From: Mycolicibacterium sp. CR10 | GTDB taxonomy: Bacteria > Actinomycetota > Actinomycetes > Mycobacteriales > Mycobacteriaceae | Direction of reading: 5' to 3' | NCBI RefSeq assembly: GCF_005222675.1 | Contig: NZ_STGE01000003.1 | Span: forward strand, 117,823 to 181,822 | DNA length: 64,000 nucleotides | Part shown: piece by piece, positions 9,619-18,123 of the stretch | How the letters are laid out: every line of letters starts with the position of its first letter | Numbering within the stretch: position 1 is the stretch's first letter | Position numbers and translations under genes: made by a program | Notes under the pieces: model-generated | Told to the model about the DNA's origin: nothing | The model's database searches: none | What the model saw: only the letters and a program-made list of their open reading frames with translations

Positions 9619-12057
9619 ATGAGGAACGTCAGTCTTGTCGGCCGCGTCGGGGCATTGGCGATTGCGCTGGGGGTGGCATCCGCGCTGGGGACCATGCCGC
9701 CACCAGCGCTGGCCCAACCCGCGGACTCCACCTCGTCATCGACTACGTCCGCGGAACCGTCAGACTCCTCGCCCGGGCCCGAAAGCAGTCCATCCGACCA
9801 GACACCGCCGGCACCGAATTCACCTTCGCTTGAGAAGGATTCGTCGGACGCATCTGCCGCGACCGGCGACTCGGCCCCCGAGGATGAGTCGGCGACGGCC
9901 GACCCGGACACCGCATCCGAGACTGCCGCGGAGTCGGTGCCGGCCGGCGAGTCGACGCCCACTCCGGCGGAAGCCAGTTCTCCATCGGCCGGCACCGCCG
10001 TCCCGCAAGTCACGGCCCCGACGCCGACGCCCGCCCCGTCACAGAGATCCGATCAGCGGTCATCCCGAACCGCGTTGCCGACTGCGCCGAAACGTGTGAC
10101 CGCAGCCCCGGCCCTGCCGGACGCACCGACCAGCGCCCAGACGCAGTGGTCGCCGACCTCACGTCGGTCGACGACCATCACGCCGAGCACGACGCTTCGA
10201 CCGCCCACAGTCGCGGAATCGGCTGCAGCGCCCCTGCCGAACGCAGCCACCACAACCACCGAAACTGCTGTGGTGCAGAGTGATCCGGCCCCGGCGAAGG
10301 CCCCGTCGCGCAATATCGTCACTCGGATCGTGTCCACCCTGCTTGGTTGGATGGGGCTGGGACCGTCCACCGCCCAACGTCCTTCCGCGCCGATTCACAC
10401 GCCGATGCTGTGGACCGTGTTGGCGGGCGTCGGCCGCGAGATCGAGAAGAGCCTGCTCAACCTGACGCGACCCACGGGCAAGCACCACCTCAATTCGCTG
10501 ATCATTGATCCCCTTGGCCCGAACTTGCTGACGAACGCGGGTGCGGAACTGGGCGACCCGTCACTGTCGGGGTACAGCTCGGTGACCGTGCCGGGCTGGA
10601 CGGTCACCGGCACACCGACGGTGATCAAATACGACACTCTGCGCCGGCAACCCTCGCCGTTCGCCACTCCGGGCCAAACCCTGCCGCGGTTCCTGGGATT
10701 TCCGCGCGCGAGCAGCGGACCCCCGGACGGCGGCGCGCAGTTCTTCGGTGGCGGCAACGTCGCCACATCCTCGCTCGCCCAGACCGTCGACCTCCACGCC
10801 GCAGCGGCCGACATCGACGGTGGCGCAGTGCCTTACAGCCTCAGTGGCTGGCTCGGCGGCTTCGGATTCGACCCGTCCGCGGCCGGGATCACCGTCGACT
10901 TCCTCGACGCCAACCAACTATGGCTGGGCACCGGCAAAGTCCGGCCCGTCAACGCGTTCGACCGCTGGTTCGGGACAAAGCTGCTCGAACGCGGGACCAC
11001 TGGAACGATCCCCGTCGGCACCCGCAGTGCGCGGGTGGTCGTGACGTTGAAGGACAACAGCCTCGATATCGGCACCTACAACAACGCCTACGCCGACAAC
11101 GTCTCGTTCACCGTCGGGGCCGCGCTGCCCGCGCCGCCCCCACCGACGCCGCCGGCGTCAAATGTCGGCGAACTCGATCACGTGTTCATGTTGTATTTGG
11201 AGAACAAGGGCTACACCGACATTGTCGGAAGCCCCAACGCGCCGTACCTCAACAGCATCATCAACGCCTACGGCTTCGGGTCGAACTACTACGCACTGAC
11301 CCACCCCAGCGACCCGAACTACTATCCGATCCTCGGAGGATCCGACTTCGGCACCAACTACAACTGCCCCGTCAACTGTTTCGACCAGCCCAATCTTGCC
11401 GACAACATCGAAGCCGCCGGCAAGACATGGGCAGGCTACGTCGAGGGGATGCCGTTCCCCGGTGCCCGTGAATCCGCACCCGGATATGCCCCGGACTCGA
11501 TCCCCTTCCTCGCGTTCAGCGACATCTACAACGACCCTGCCCGAGCGGCCGCGCACCTCTTCCCGCTGACGCAGATGGCCACGGATCTCGCGTCAACCGC
11601 CACCGCGCCGAACTTCGTGTGGTTTGCCGCCAACGACGCGACCAACATGGAAGGACCGGTCGGCACCTTCGCCGAGATTCTCGCGTGGACCTGGAGCCAG
11701 CTCACCGATCATCAATACAACGTCAAGGCCGGCGACAAGTGGCTCCAGGACACGCTGCCCATCATCCTGAACTCAGCGGTGTGGCAGGACCCGACGCAGA
11801 AGAGCGCCATCATCCTCACGTTCGACGAGGACTATGACAACCTGTCACTGGGAATAGGCAACCAGGGCAACCACATCCCGACCATCGTCATCCCGTCGGC
11901 GGGAGCGGTGGCCAGTGGGATGCGCAGCGGGCACTTCATCGCCGACGACTACAACAACCACTACAGTCTGCTGCGCACCATCGAGGAATCCCTCGGACTT
12001 CCCACGCTCACCAACAATGACAAATTCGCCAATCCCATGAACGAATACTGGGTGTAG
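9619..12057 (+). CDS. Large exported phosphoesterase with Ser/Pro/Thr-rich region
   Basis: This 812-residue protein has four parts. There is a signal peptide ending near ALAQP, then about 200 residues of Ser/Thr/Pro-rich low-complexity sequence probably spanning the cell wall. A beta-rich domain follows around residues 295-510 (begins LLTNAGAELGDP; resembles carbohydrate-binding jelly-rolls). The C-terminus is a phosphoesterase/acid-phosphatase domain of about 300 residues (FMLYLENKGYTDIVG, then LTFDEDYDN and NHYSLLRTIEESLGLP). This enzyme class cleaves phosphoesters outside the cell. The substrate is unknown. AAGGAG 6 bases before the ATG fixes the start. The 280 bases upstream show no clear element. 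Confidence 0.8.
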   Translation: MRNVSLVGRVGALAIALGVASALGTMPPPALAQPADSTSSSTTSAEPSDSSPGPESSPSDQTPPAPNSPSLEKDSSDASAATGDSAPEDESATADPDTASETAAESVPAGESTPTPAEASSPSAGTAVPQVTAPTPTPAPSQRSDQRSSRTALPTAPKRVTAAPALPDAPTSAQTQWSPTSRRSTTITPSTTLRPPTVAESAAAPLPNAATTTTETAVVQSDPAPAKAPSRNIVTRIVSTLLGWMGLGPSTAQRPSAPIHTPMLWTVLAGVGREIEKSLLNLTRPTGKHHLNSLIIDPLGPNLLTNAGAELGDPSLSGYSSVTVPGWTVTGTPTVIKYDTLRRQPSPFATPGQTLPRFLGFPRASSGPPDGGAQFFGGGNVATSSLAQTVDLHAAAADIDGGAVPYSLSGWLGGFGFDPSAAGITVDFLDANQLWLGTGKVRPVNAFDRWFGTKLLERGTTGTIPVGTRSARVVVTLKDNSLDIGTYNNAYADNVSFTVGAALPAPPPPTPPASNVGELDHVFMLYLENKGYTDIVGSPNAPYLNSIINAYGFGSNYYALTHPSDPNYYPILGGSDFGTNYNCPVNCFDQPNLADNIEAAGKTWAGYVEGMPFPGARESAPGYAPDSIPFLAFSDIYNDPARAAAHLFPLTQMATDLASTATAPNFVWFAANDATNMEGPVGTFAEILAWTWSQLTDHQYNVKAGDKWLQDTLPIILNSAVWQDPTQKSAIILTFDEDYDNLSLGIGNQGNHIPTIVIPSAGAVASGMRSGHFIADDYNNHYSLLRTIEESLGLPTLTNNDKFANPMNEYWV

Positions 12058-12283
12058 CGGGCGGTACCCGCGTATCGCACAACTGAAACATCCTGTTGGA
12101 GAATCGCTCTCACGCCATTTGCCCTTCCCGGCCCATCGACCATCCATTCCCGCCGTACGCATGTACCTGAACCTGTGAATCTCGAGTTGCCGATCGGGAA
12201 ATTTCCTCAAAGATGCATAAGAGCCCGCGCGAAGGCGTAGAGCTGTACAGGAAACCGCCGTCGAGCCCAGCAGGGGAATCGTG

Positions 12284-13930
12284 ATGAAGACACTGCGCAC
12301 AGCCCGTAAAGCCCTCGTCATTGCTTGTATCGTGCCGCTGATCGCCTTCGGGGTGGCCGCGTGCGGCAAGGACGACGCCAGTTCTGCGGGCGGTGAGATC
12401 ACCATCAACGCGACGTCATTCCCCGACTACATCGATCCGCAGCTCTCCTACACGCTCGAGGGTTGGGAGGTGTTGTGGAACGTCTACACCCCGCTGCTCA
12501 CCTACCGGCACGCCCGGGGCGAGGAAGGCACAGAGGTGGTTCCCGCCCTGGCGGAGGCGCTTCCCGAGATCTCTGACGACGGTCTGACCTACAAGCTCAA
12601 GCTGCGGCCGAACATGAAGTACTCCGATGGAACACCGATCAAGGCCTCCGACTTCACCTACGCCATCCAGCGGCTGTTCAAGGCCGACTCCGGCGGTTCG
12701 GTCTTCTACGACGTCATCGTCGGCGCCAAGGAGTACGCCGACGGGACCGCCGACACGATCACCGGCATCACCACCGATGACACGACCGGCGACATCACCA
12801 TCCAGCTCGCCGCACCCAACGGGACGTTCGAGAACCTCCTCGGCCTGATGTTCGCCGCGCCCGTGCCTCCCAGCACGCCGCTGGACAGCGATGCCACCAA
12901 CAGCCCGCCGCCGTCGAGCGGACCGTTCATGATCAGCAAGGTGGACGCCCCCCGCAATCTGACGATGGAGCGCAATCCACAGTTCCAAACCGTCCTGGAC
13001 GCGGGCGTCACGGAGGTCCCTGACGCCGGTGTCGACAAGATCACCCTGATCGAAAACAAGAACCAGAGCGCTCAGGTGACCGACATCATCCAGAACAAGG
13101 TCGATTTCATGATCGACCCGCCGCCCGCGGACCGGCTACAGGAGCTCAAGACGCGCTTCTCGGATCGCTTCCGCATGGAGGACTCGATCAACACCTACTA
13201 CATGTTCATGAACACCGAGCGCGCCCCGTTCAACGACCTGAAGGTGCGTCAGGCGATCAACTACGCGATCGATCCCGAGGCGTTCAACAGGATCTTCGGC
13301 GGCAGGCTGCATCCGACTCAGCAGGTCCTGCCACCGGGGATGCCCGGCTACGAGGAGTACACGCTCTATCCCGGGCCCGACATGGACAAGGCCAAACAGC
13401 TACTCGCCGAGGCGAATCCGGCCGACCGTGACATCACCGTGTGGACCGACGACGAGCCCGACCGCAAGCGGATTGGTGAGTACTACCACGACCTGCTCAC
13501 CCAGCTGGGTTTCAACGCCACGCTCAAGGTGATCGCCGGCGACGTCTACTGGACGACGGTCGGCAACCAGTCCACACCGGACGTAGACACCGGGTTCGCC
13601 GACTGGTTCCAGGATTTCCCGCATCCGGACGACTTCTTCCGCCCGCTGTTGCACGGCGACAGCATCCTGCCGACGAACGGCAACAACCTCTCCCGCGCCA
13701 ACATTCCGGCCAACAACGCCACGATGGACGAGCTGCTCACCAAGCAGCTCACCGCCGAGGGGGTGGAGAAGCAATACTCGGATCTGGACCGGGCGTACAT
13801 GGAGCAGGCGGTGTGGGCCCCTTACGGCAACGAGCAGTTCTCCACGTTCCTGTCCGAGCGGATGGATTTCGACAAGTCCTATCATCACCTTCTCTTCAAT
13901 CAGGATTACTCGTCGTTCGCGATCAAGTAG
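12284..13930 (+). CDS. Peptide ABC transporter substrate-binding lipoprotein (DppA/OppA-like)
   Basis: This protein of about 548 residues is the receptor of the transporter encoded behind it. The signal peptide ends in a lipobox (GVAAC, Cys near residue 27). The mature part is a typical SBP family 5 protein (SFPDYIDPQLSYTLEGWEV, then LKLRPNMKYSDGTPIKASD). The upstream AGGGGA fits ATG at 12284; GTG at 12281 directly precedes it in frame. It is followed after 43 bases by the first permease. Ligand is inferred as oligopeptide or similar. Confidence 0.9.
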   Translation: MKTLRTARKALVIACIVPLIAFGVAACGKDDASSAGGEITINATSFPDYIDPQLSYTLEGWEVLWNVYTPLLTYRHARGEEGTEVVPALAEALPEISDDGLTYKLKLRPNMKYSDGTPIKASDFTYAIQRLFKADSGGSVFYDVIVGAKEYADGTADTITGITTDDTTGDITIQLAAPNGTFENLLGLMFAAPVPPSTPLDSDATNSPPPSSGPFMISKVDAPRNLTMERNPQFQTVLDAGVTEVPDAGVDKITLIENKNQSAQVTDIIQNKVDFMIDPPPADRLQELKTRFSDRFRMEDSINTYYMFMNTERAPFNDLKVRQAINYAIDPEAFNRIFGGRLHPTQQVLPPGMPGYEEYTLYPGPDMDKAKQLLAEANPADRDITVWTDDEPDRKRIGEYYHDLLTQLGFNATLKVIAGDVYWTTVGNQSTPDVDTGFADWFQDFPHPDDFFRPLLHGDSILPTNGNNLSRANIPANNATMDELLTKQLTAEGVEKQYSDLDRAYMEQAVWAPYGNEQFSTFLSERMDFDKSYHHLLFNQDYSSFAIK

Positions 13931-13973
13931 GCCCGGGCGCATCACGGTGGTGAGACCACTGGGAGAGGTCGCG

Positions 13974-15023
13974 GTGCCCGACGAGCCGCCGCTGCCCGCG
14001 GGGGTGCCGAAGTCGCACATCCAGGGCCGGAGTCCCTGGTATCTGGCGTGGCTTCGGTTGCGCCGCAACAAGGTTGCGTTGGGATGTGGGGTTTTCTTCG
14101 TCCTGATCGTGCTGTTCTGCCTGGCCGCGCCCCGGTGGGCCGAGTACGTCGCACAGACCGGGCCGAATGACAACCACATCACCGACACCGTCGTCATCGA
14201 CGGAGCCGAAACCGACATCGTCGCGCCCGACGGCACGCCACTGGGTCCGGGACTGCACGGGCGCTACCTGCTCGGCGCCGACCAGAACGGGCGAGATGTC
14301 ATGGTGCGGTTGATGTACGGCGGACGGACGTCGATCTACATCGGCCTTGCCGCCGCGGCGGTCACCACCGTGCTCGCGGTAGTCGTCGCCCTGCTGGCGG
14401 GCTACTACCGCGGATGGATCGATGCGCTGCTGTCGCGGGTGCTCGACGTCATCTGGGCGTTTCCCGTCCTGCTGCTGGGCATAGCGCTGGGCACGGCGCT
14501 GGCGATCGGCGGCCTCAAGCTGGGGCCGATCGCCATCGCGGGGGATTCGATCTGGGTGCCGATCCTGATCATCGGGCTGGTCTACGTCCCGTACATGGCC
14601 AGACCGCTGCGGGGTGAGATCCTCGCACTGCGGGAGAAGGAGTTCGTGGAAGCCGCGGTCGCGCAGGGAATGGGGCCGCTGCGCATCATGTTCGGTGAAC
14701 TCCTGCCCAACATCGTGTCGACGGTCATCGTGTTCTTCACGCTGAATATCGCCAACAACATGCTGCTCGAGTCGGCGCTGTCGTTCCTCGGTGCGGGTGT
14801 GCGGCCCCCGAACGCCTCGTGGGGGACGATGATCGCCGACGGGTACCAGCTGATCTATACCGCGCCGCACCTGACCATCGTGCCGGGCCTGATGATCGTC
14901 GTGACGGTGCTGTCGCTGAACGTATTCGGGGACGGGCTGCGGGATGCGCTGGACCCGAAGGCCAAGATTCGGATCGAAGCCAACGATGCGGGCCCCCAAG
15001 GCCCGAGGAGGCGGCGAGCATGA
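13974..15023 (+). CDS. Peptide ABC transporter permease (DppC-like)
   Basis: This permease of about 349 residues has an N-terminal OppC-type segment (WLRLRRNKVALGCGVFF), six membrane helices, and an EAA loop (EFVEAAVAQGMGPLRIMFGE). A long periplasmic insert lies between the first two helices. GTG at 13974 is preferred because GGGAGAGG lies 5 bases upstream; in-frame GTGs at 13947 and 13950 lack such a site. DppC precedes DppB here, the reverse of the common order. Confidence 0.85.
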   Translation: MPDEPPLPAGVPKSHIQGRSPWYLAWLRLRRNKVALGCGVFFVLIVLFCLAAPRWAEYVAQTGPNDNHITDTVVIDGAETDIVAPDGTPLGPGLHGRYLLGADQNGRDVMVRLMYGGRTSIYIGLAAAAVTTVLAVVVALLAGYYRGWIDALLSRVLDVIWAFPVLLLGIALGTALAIGGLKLGPIAIAGDSIWVPILIIGLVYVPYMARPLRGEILALREKEFVEAAVAQGMGPLRIMFGELLPNIVSTVIVFFTLNIANNMLLESALSFLGAGVRPPNASWGTMIADGYQLIYTAPHLTIVPGLMIVVTVLSLNVFGDGLRDALDPKAKIRIEANDAGPQGPRRRRA

Positions 15024-15037
15024 GCGGGCAACACTAG
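15020..15037 (+). other. Five-codon frame bridging dppC-like and dppB-like genes
   Basis: ATG at 15020 overlaps the stop of the first permease and has a near-perfect Shine-Dalgarno (GAGGAGG, 15005-15011) at 8-base spacing. It reads only M-S-G-Q-H before TAG. That TAG shares its G with the GTG start of the second permease. It looks like a termination-reinitiation relay rather than a gene. Confidence 0.4.
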
Positions 15038-15999
15038 TGGGCCGCTTCGTCGCCAGACGGGTGATCGGCATGGTCACGGTGCTGTTCGCGATCTCGGTCA
15101 TCGTGTTCCTGATCTTCAACGTGATCCCCAACTCCGACCCCGCAGCGCGGATCGCGGGCAAGAACGCCGACCCGGATCTGATCGCGAGGGTCAACGTCGA
15201 CCTCGGCCTGGATCAGCCGCTGCCGGTGCAGTACCTGACGATGATGAAGCAGATCTTCACCGGCCAGCTGACCTCGTATGCGAGCAATCGCAATGTGATG
15301 GAACAGATTTGGGAAGGCTTGCCGGCCACATTCTCGCTGTGCATCGGCGCGGCCGTGCTGTGGATGTCGGTCGCGGTACTGTTCGGCTATCTCAGCGCGG
15401 TGCACTCGGGCCGCTTCGCCGATCGCGCGCTGACGATCCTGTCGCTCGTCGGCATCTCGGTGCCGGTGTTCTGGTTGGCGGCGATCCTGCTCTACTTCCT
15501 GAGCTACAAGGTGCAGTTGTTCCCGAGCGGCAGCTACGTTCCCCTCACCGAGGATCCCCTCGACTGGCTGTATCACCTTGTGCTGCCATGGTTCACGTTG
15601 GCGGTGTTGTTCATCGGTTTCTACAGCCGGGTGCTGCGGTCCAACATGCTGGACGCGATGAACGAGGACTACGTACGGACCGCCCGCGCGAAAGGACTCA
15701 GCGAGCGCCAGGTGCGCTTCCGGCATGTGTTGCGCAACTCGATGATTCCCATCGTGACGTTGTTCGGCCTGGACTTCGGGATGGTCGTGGGTGGCGGCGC
15801 GATCCTCACCGAGACGGTCTACAACCTCGATGGTGTCGGACTCTATGCCGGCGAGGCGATCCGCAGCCTGGACCTGCCACCGCTGATGGCGGTCACGATG
15901 TTCGGGGCGTTCTTCATCGTGCTGTTCAACACCCTTGTCGACGTCGCCTACGCGGTGCTGGATCCGCGGATCCGGCTCGGGGAAGCGGCGCCGGCATGA
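15037..15999 (+). CDS. Peptide ABC transporter permease (DppB-like)
   Basis: This 320-residue permease has the N-terminal helix typical of DppB (GMVTVLFAISVIVFLIFNVI). It continues with a periplasmic stretch, further helices and an EAA loop (YVRTARAKGLSERQVRFRHV). GTG at 15037 has no Shine-Dalgarno of its own; the five-codon frame ending at this GTG may supply ribosomes. It pairs with the preceding permease. Confidence 0.85.
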   Translation: MGRFVARRVIGMVTVLFAISVIVFLIFNVIPNSDPAARIAGKNADPDLIARVNVDLGLDQPLPVQYLTMMKQIFTGQLTSYASNRNVMEQIWEGLPATFSLCIGAAVLWMSVAVLFGYLSAVHSGRFADRALTILSLVGISVPVFWLAAILLYFLSYKVQLFPSGSYVPLTEDPLDWLYHLVLPWFTLAVLFIGFYSRVLRSNMLDAMNEDYVRTARAKGLSERQVRFRHVLRNSMIPIVTLFGLDFGMVVGGGAILTETVYNLDGVGLYAGEAIRSLDLPPLMAVTMFGAFFIVLFNTLVDVAYAVLDPRIRLGEAAPA

Positions 16000-16988
16000 G
16001 CCCTCCACTTCTGCAGGTCACCGACCTTCACGTCAGCTTCGCCACCGAGGACGGCACCGTGCAGGCCGTCGACGGCGTGTCGTTCTCGCTGGACCCCGGA
16101 GAGATCCTGGCCATCGTGGGTGAGTCTGGTTGCGGCAAAAGTGTTACCGCTCAGACGATCACCGGGCTGACCCAGGGATCCAACAGCAGGATCGCCGGGT
16201 CGGTCACCTACCGTGGGCGCGAGCTGACCGGCATCGACGACGATGGCCTGCGCGACATCCGCGGCGAGGAGATCGCCATGGTGTTCCAGGACCCGATGTC
16301 GTCGCTGAACCCCGTGTACCGAGTCGGCGATCAGATCGCCGAAATGATCCGGGCGCACCGCGACGTCTCCAAGAAGGAGGCGCTGGCGCGCGCGGTCGAG
16401 TTGTTGGGATCGGTGGGTATTCCGAATCCGGCTGCACGGGTGCGTTGCTACCCGCACGAGTTCTCCGGAGGCATGCGGCAGCGCGTGATGATCGCGATGG
16501 CGCTGGCACTGGAGCCTGCCGTGCTGATCGCCGATGAACCGACGACCGCGCTGGATGTGACGGTGCAGGCGCAGATCCTGCGGCTGATCGCCGACCTGAA
16601 CCGCGACCGGGACTTGGCGGTCGTGCTGATCACCCACGACCTCGGCGTCGTCGCGGAGGTCGCCGACCGGGTATTGGTGATGTACGCGGGCCAGATCGTC
16701 GAGGACGGCAGCCTGGATGACATCTTCTACTCTCCCCAACATCCCTATACCTGGGGGCTTTTGGGGTCTCTGGCCCGGCTGGATCGACCGCGCGGTGAGC
16801 GGCTTACCCAGATCGCCGGCCAACCGCCGTCGTTGTTGCACCCGCCGCCTGGCTGCCGGTTCGCGCCGCGGTGCACGTTCGAGTTCGACAAGTGTGGGCT
16901 GCCGCCCGCCCTGGAGCCGACCGCGAGCGCGGCACATCTGGACCGGTGCTGGCTCGACCTCGAGGACACAGCGCGGGTGCGTCGATGA
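15996..16988 (+). CDS. Peptide ABC transporter ATPase (DppD-like)
   Basis: This 330-residue ATPase has Walker A GESGCGKS, signature FSGGMRQR, Walker [13 protein letters not shown] and switch ITHDLGVV. The Opp/Dpp-specific C-terminal Cys-rich segment ([11 protein letters not shown], ending DRCWLD) may bind an iron-sulfur cluster, as reported in related ATPases. ATGA overlap joins it to the permease before it. Confidence 0.92.
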   Translation: MSPPLLQVTDLHVSFATEDGTVQAVDGVSFSLDPGEILAIVGESGCGKSVTAQTITGLTQGSNSRIAGSVTYRGRELTGIDDDGLRDIRGEEIAMVFQDPMSSLNPVYRVGDQIAEMIRAHRDVSKKEALARAVELLGSVGIPNPAARVRCYPHEFSGGMRQRVMIAMALALEPAVLIADEPTTALDVTVQAQILRLIADLNRDRDLAVVLITHDLGVVAEVADRVLVMYAGQIVEDGSLDDIFYSPQHPYTWGLLGSLARLDRPRGERLTQIAGQPPSLLHPPPGCRFAPRCTFEFDKCGLPPALEPTASAAHLDRCWLDLEDTARVRR

Positions 16989-17983
16989 CGGCATCGGAAC
17001 CGCTGCTCGAGGTGACCGACCTCGTCAAGCACTTCCCGATCAAGTCGGGCATCGTCGTCGAACGCGAGGTGGGCCGGGTGCGCGCCGTCGACGGCGTCAG
17101 CCTGACGCTGAACCAAGGTGAAACACTCGGCCTGGTCGGGGAATCCGGCTGTGGCAAGTCGACATTGTGCCGGGCAATCCTGCAGCTGACGCCGCCCACC
17201 TCGGGTTCGGTCCGGTTTCTCGGCCGGGAGCTGGTCGGCACGTCACGCAAGGATCTGCGCCCGCTGCGCCGGGACATGCAGATGATCTTCCAGGATCCGT
17301 ACGCCTCGCTGAACCCGCGCAAGCGGGTCGGCCAGATCATCGGCGACCCGATGGATCTGCACGGTCTGGCCAGCGGTGCCGAACTCAACCGCCGTGTGCA
17401 GGGCCTGCTGGACCGCGTCGGTCTCCGGCCCGAGCACTACAACCGCTTCCCCCACGAGTTCTCCGGCGGGCAGCGGCAACGCATTGGCATCGCCCGTGCC
17501 CTGGCACTCGAGCCGAAACTGATCGTCGCCGACGAGCCGGTATCCGCGCTGGACGTCTCGGTGCAGGCCCAGATCATCAACCTGCTCAAGGATCTGCAGA
17601 GCGACCTCGGCCTCTCCTACCTGTTCGTGGCACACGATCTCGGCGTGGTCCGGCATGTCTCCGATCGCGTCGCGGTGATGTACCTCGGCAAGGTCGTCGA
17701 GAACTCCGACACCGACGGGCTCTACGACCGCCCAATCCACCCGTATTCGAATGCGTTGCTCTCGGCGGTGCCCATTCCGGATCCGCGTCTCAACGCCGCG
17801 CGGGACCGGGTCATTCTCGAGGGCGACGTCCCGAGCCCCACGAACCCGCCGGAGGGCTGCCGCTTCCACACCCGCTGTCCGTGGAGCACCGAGATCTGCG
17901 CGGCCGACGAGCCCGCGCTGTCCCTCTACGATCCCGGCCACGCCGCCGCATGCCACCATCCGCGGAACACGCAAGCCGGATAA
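16985..17983 (+). CDS. Peptide ABC transporter ATPase (DppF-like)
   Basis: This 332-residue partner ATPase has Walker [10 protein letters not shown], signature FSGGQRQR, Walker [13 protein letters not shown], and the C-terminal motif [14 protein letters not shown]. Its ATG overlaps the previous TGA. It is the last gene of the five-gene operon and is followed at once by a strong inverted repeat. Confidence 0.92.
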   Translation: MTASEPLLEVTDLVKHFPIKSGIVVEREVGRVRAVDGVSLTLNQGETLGLVGESGCGKSTLCRAILQLTPPTSGSVRFLGRELVGTSRKDLRPLRRDMQMIFQDPYASLNPRKRVGQIIGDPMDLHGLASGAELNRRVQGLLDRVGLRPEHYNRFPHEFSGGQRQRIGIARALALEPKLIVADEPVSALDVSVQAQIINLLKDLQSDLGLSYLFVAHDLGVVRHVSDRVAVMYLGKVVENSDTDGLYDRPIHPYSNALLSAVPIPDPRLNAARDRVILEGDVPSPTNPPEGCRFHTRCPWSTEICAADEPALSLYDPGHAAACHHPRNTQAG

Positions 17984-17987
17984 CGAA

Positions 17988-18032
17988 AGTCGGTTCGATC
18001 GGCTGTCCCCTCCTCAGCCGATCGAACCGACT
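17988..18032 (+). terminator. Perfect 18-bp inverted repeat after the peptide transporter operon
   Basis: AGTCGGTTCGATCGGCTG (17988-18005) is followed by a 9-base loop and its exact reverse complement (18015-18032). It begins 5 bases after the stop codon and lies between convergent genes. No U-tract follows, so it may act as an intrinsic hairpin in both directions. Confidence 0.75.
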
Positions 18033-18039
18033 GTGCCAA

Positions 18040-18085
18040 ATTTAGGCGCGCGGGTCCCCGGGAGGAATCGGGGAAAACCCTAAAT
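18040..18085 (-). terminator. Second hairpin, on the side of the Hsp70-like gene
   Basis: ATTTAGG (18040-18046) pairs with CCTAAAT (18079-18085), with an inner TCCCC/GGGGA stem (18055-18059 with 18070-18074). It lies 39 bases beyond the stop of the minus-strand Hsp70-like gene and could end its transcript. Confidence 0.45.
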
Positions 18086-18123
18086 CTGAGGGGGTGACGA
18101 CGCGGGCCGGCTATCGCCGCACG

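Noticed and set aside
14944..15036. Longer N-terminus for the DppB-like permease
   Set aside because: The extension is arginine-rich, overlaps the previous gene out of frame, and lacks the hydrophobic start typical of DppB.
17990..18002. T-loop-like GGTTCGATC suggesting a tRNA
   Set aside because: The bases are part of a perfect 18-bp hairpin after an operon; no cloverleaf can be formed around them.
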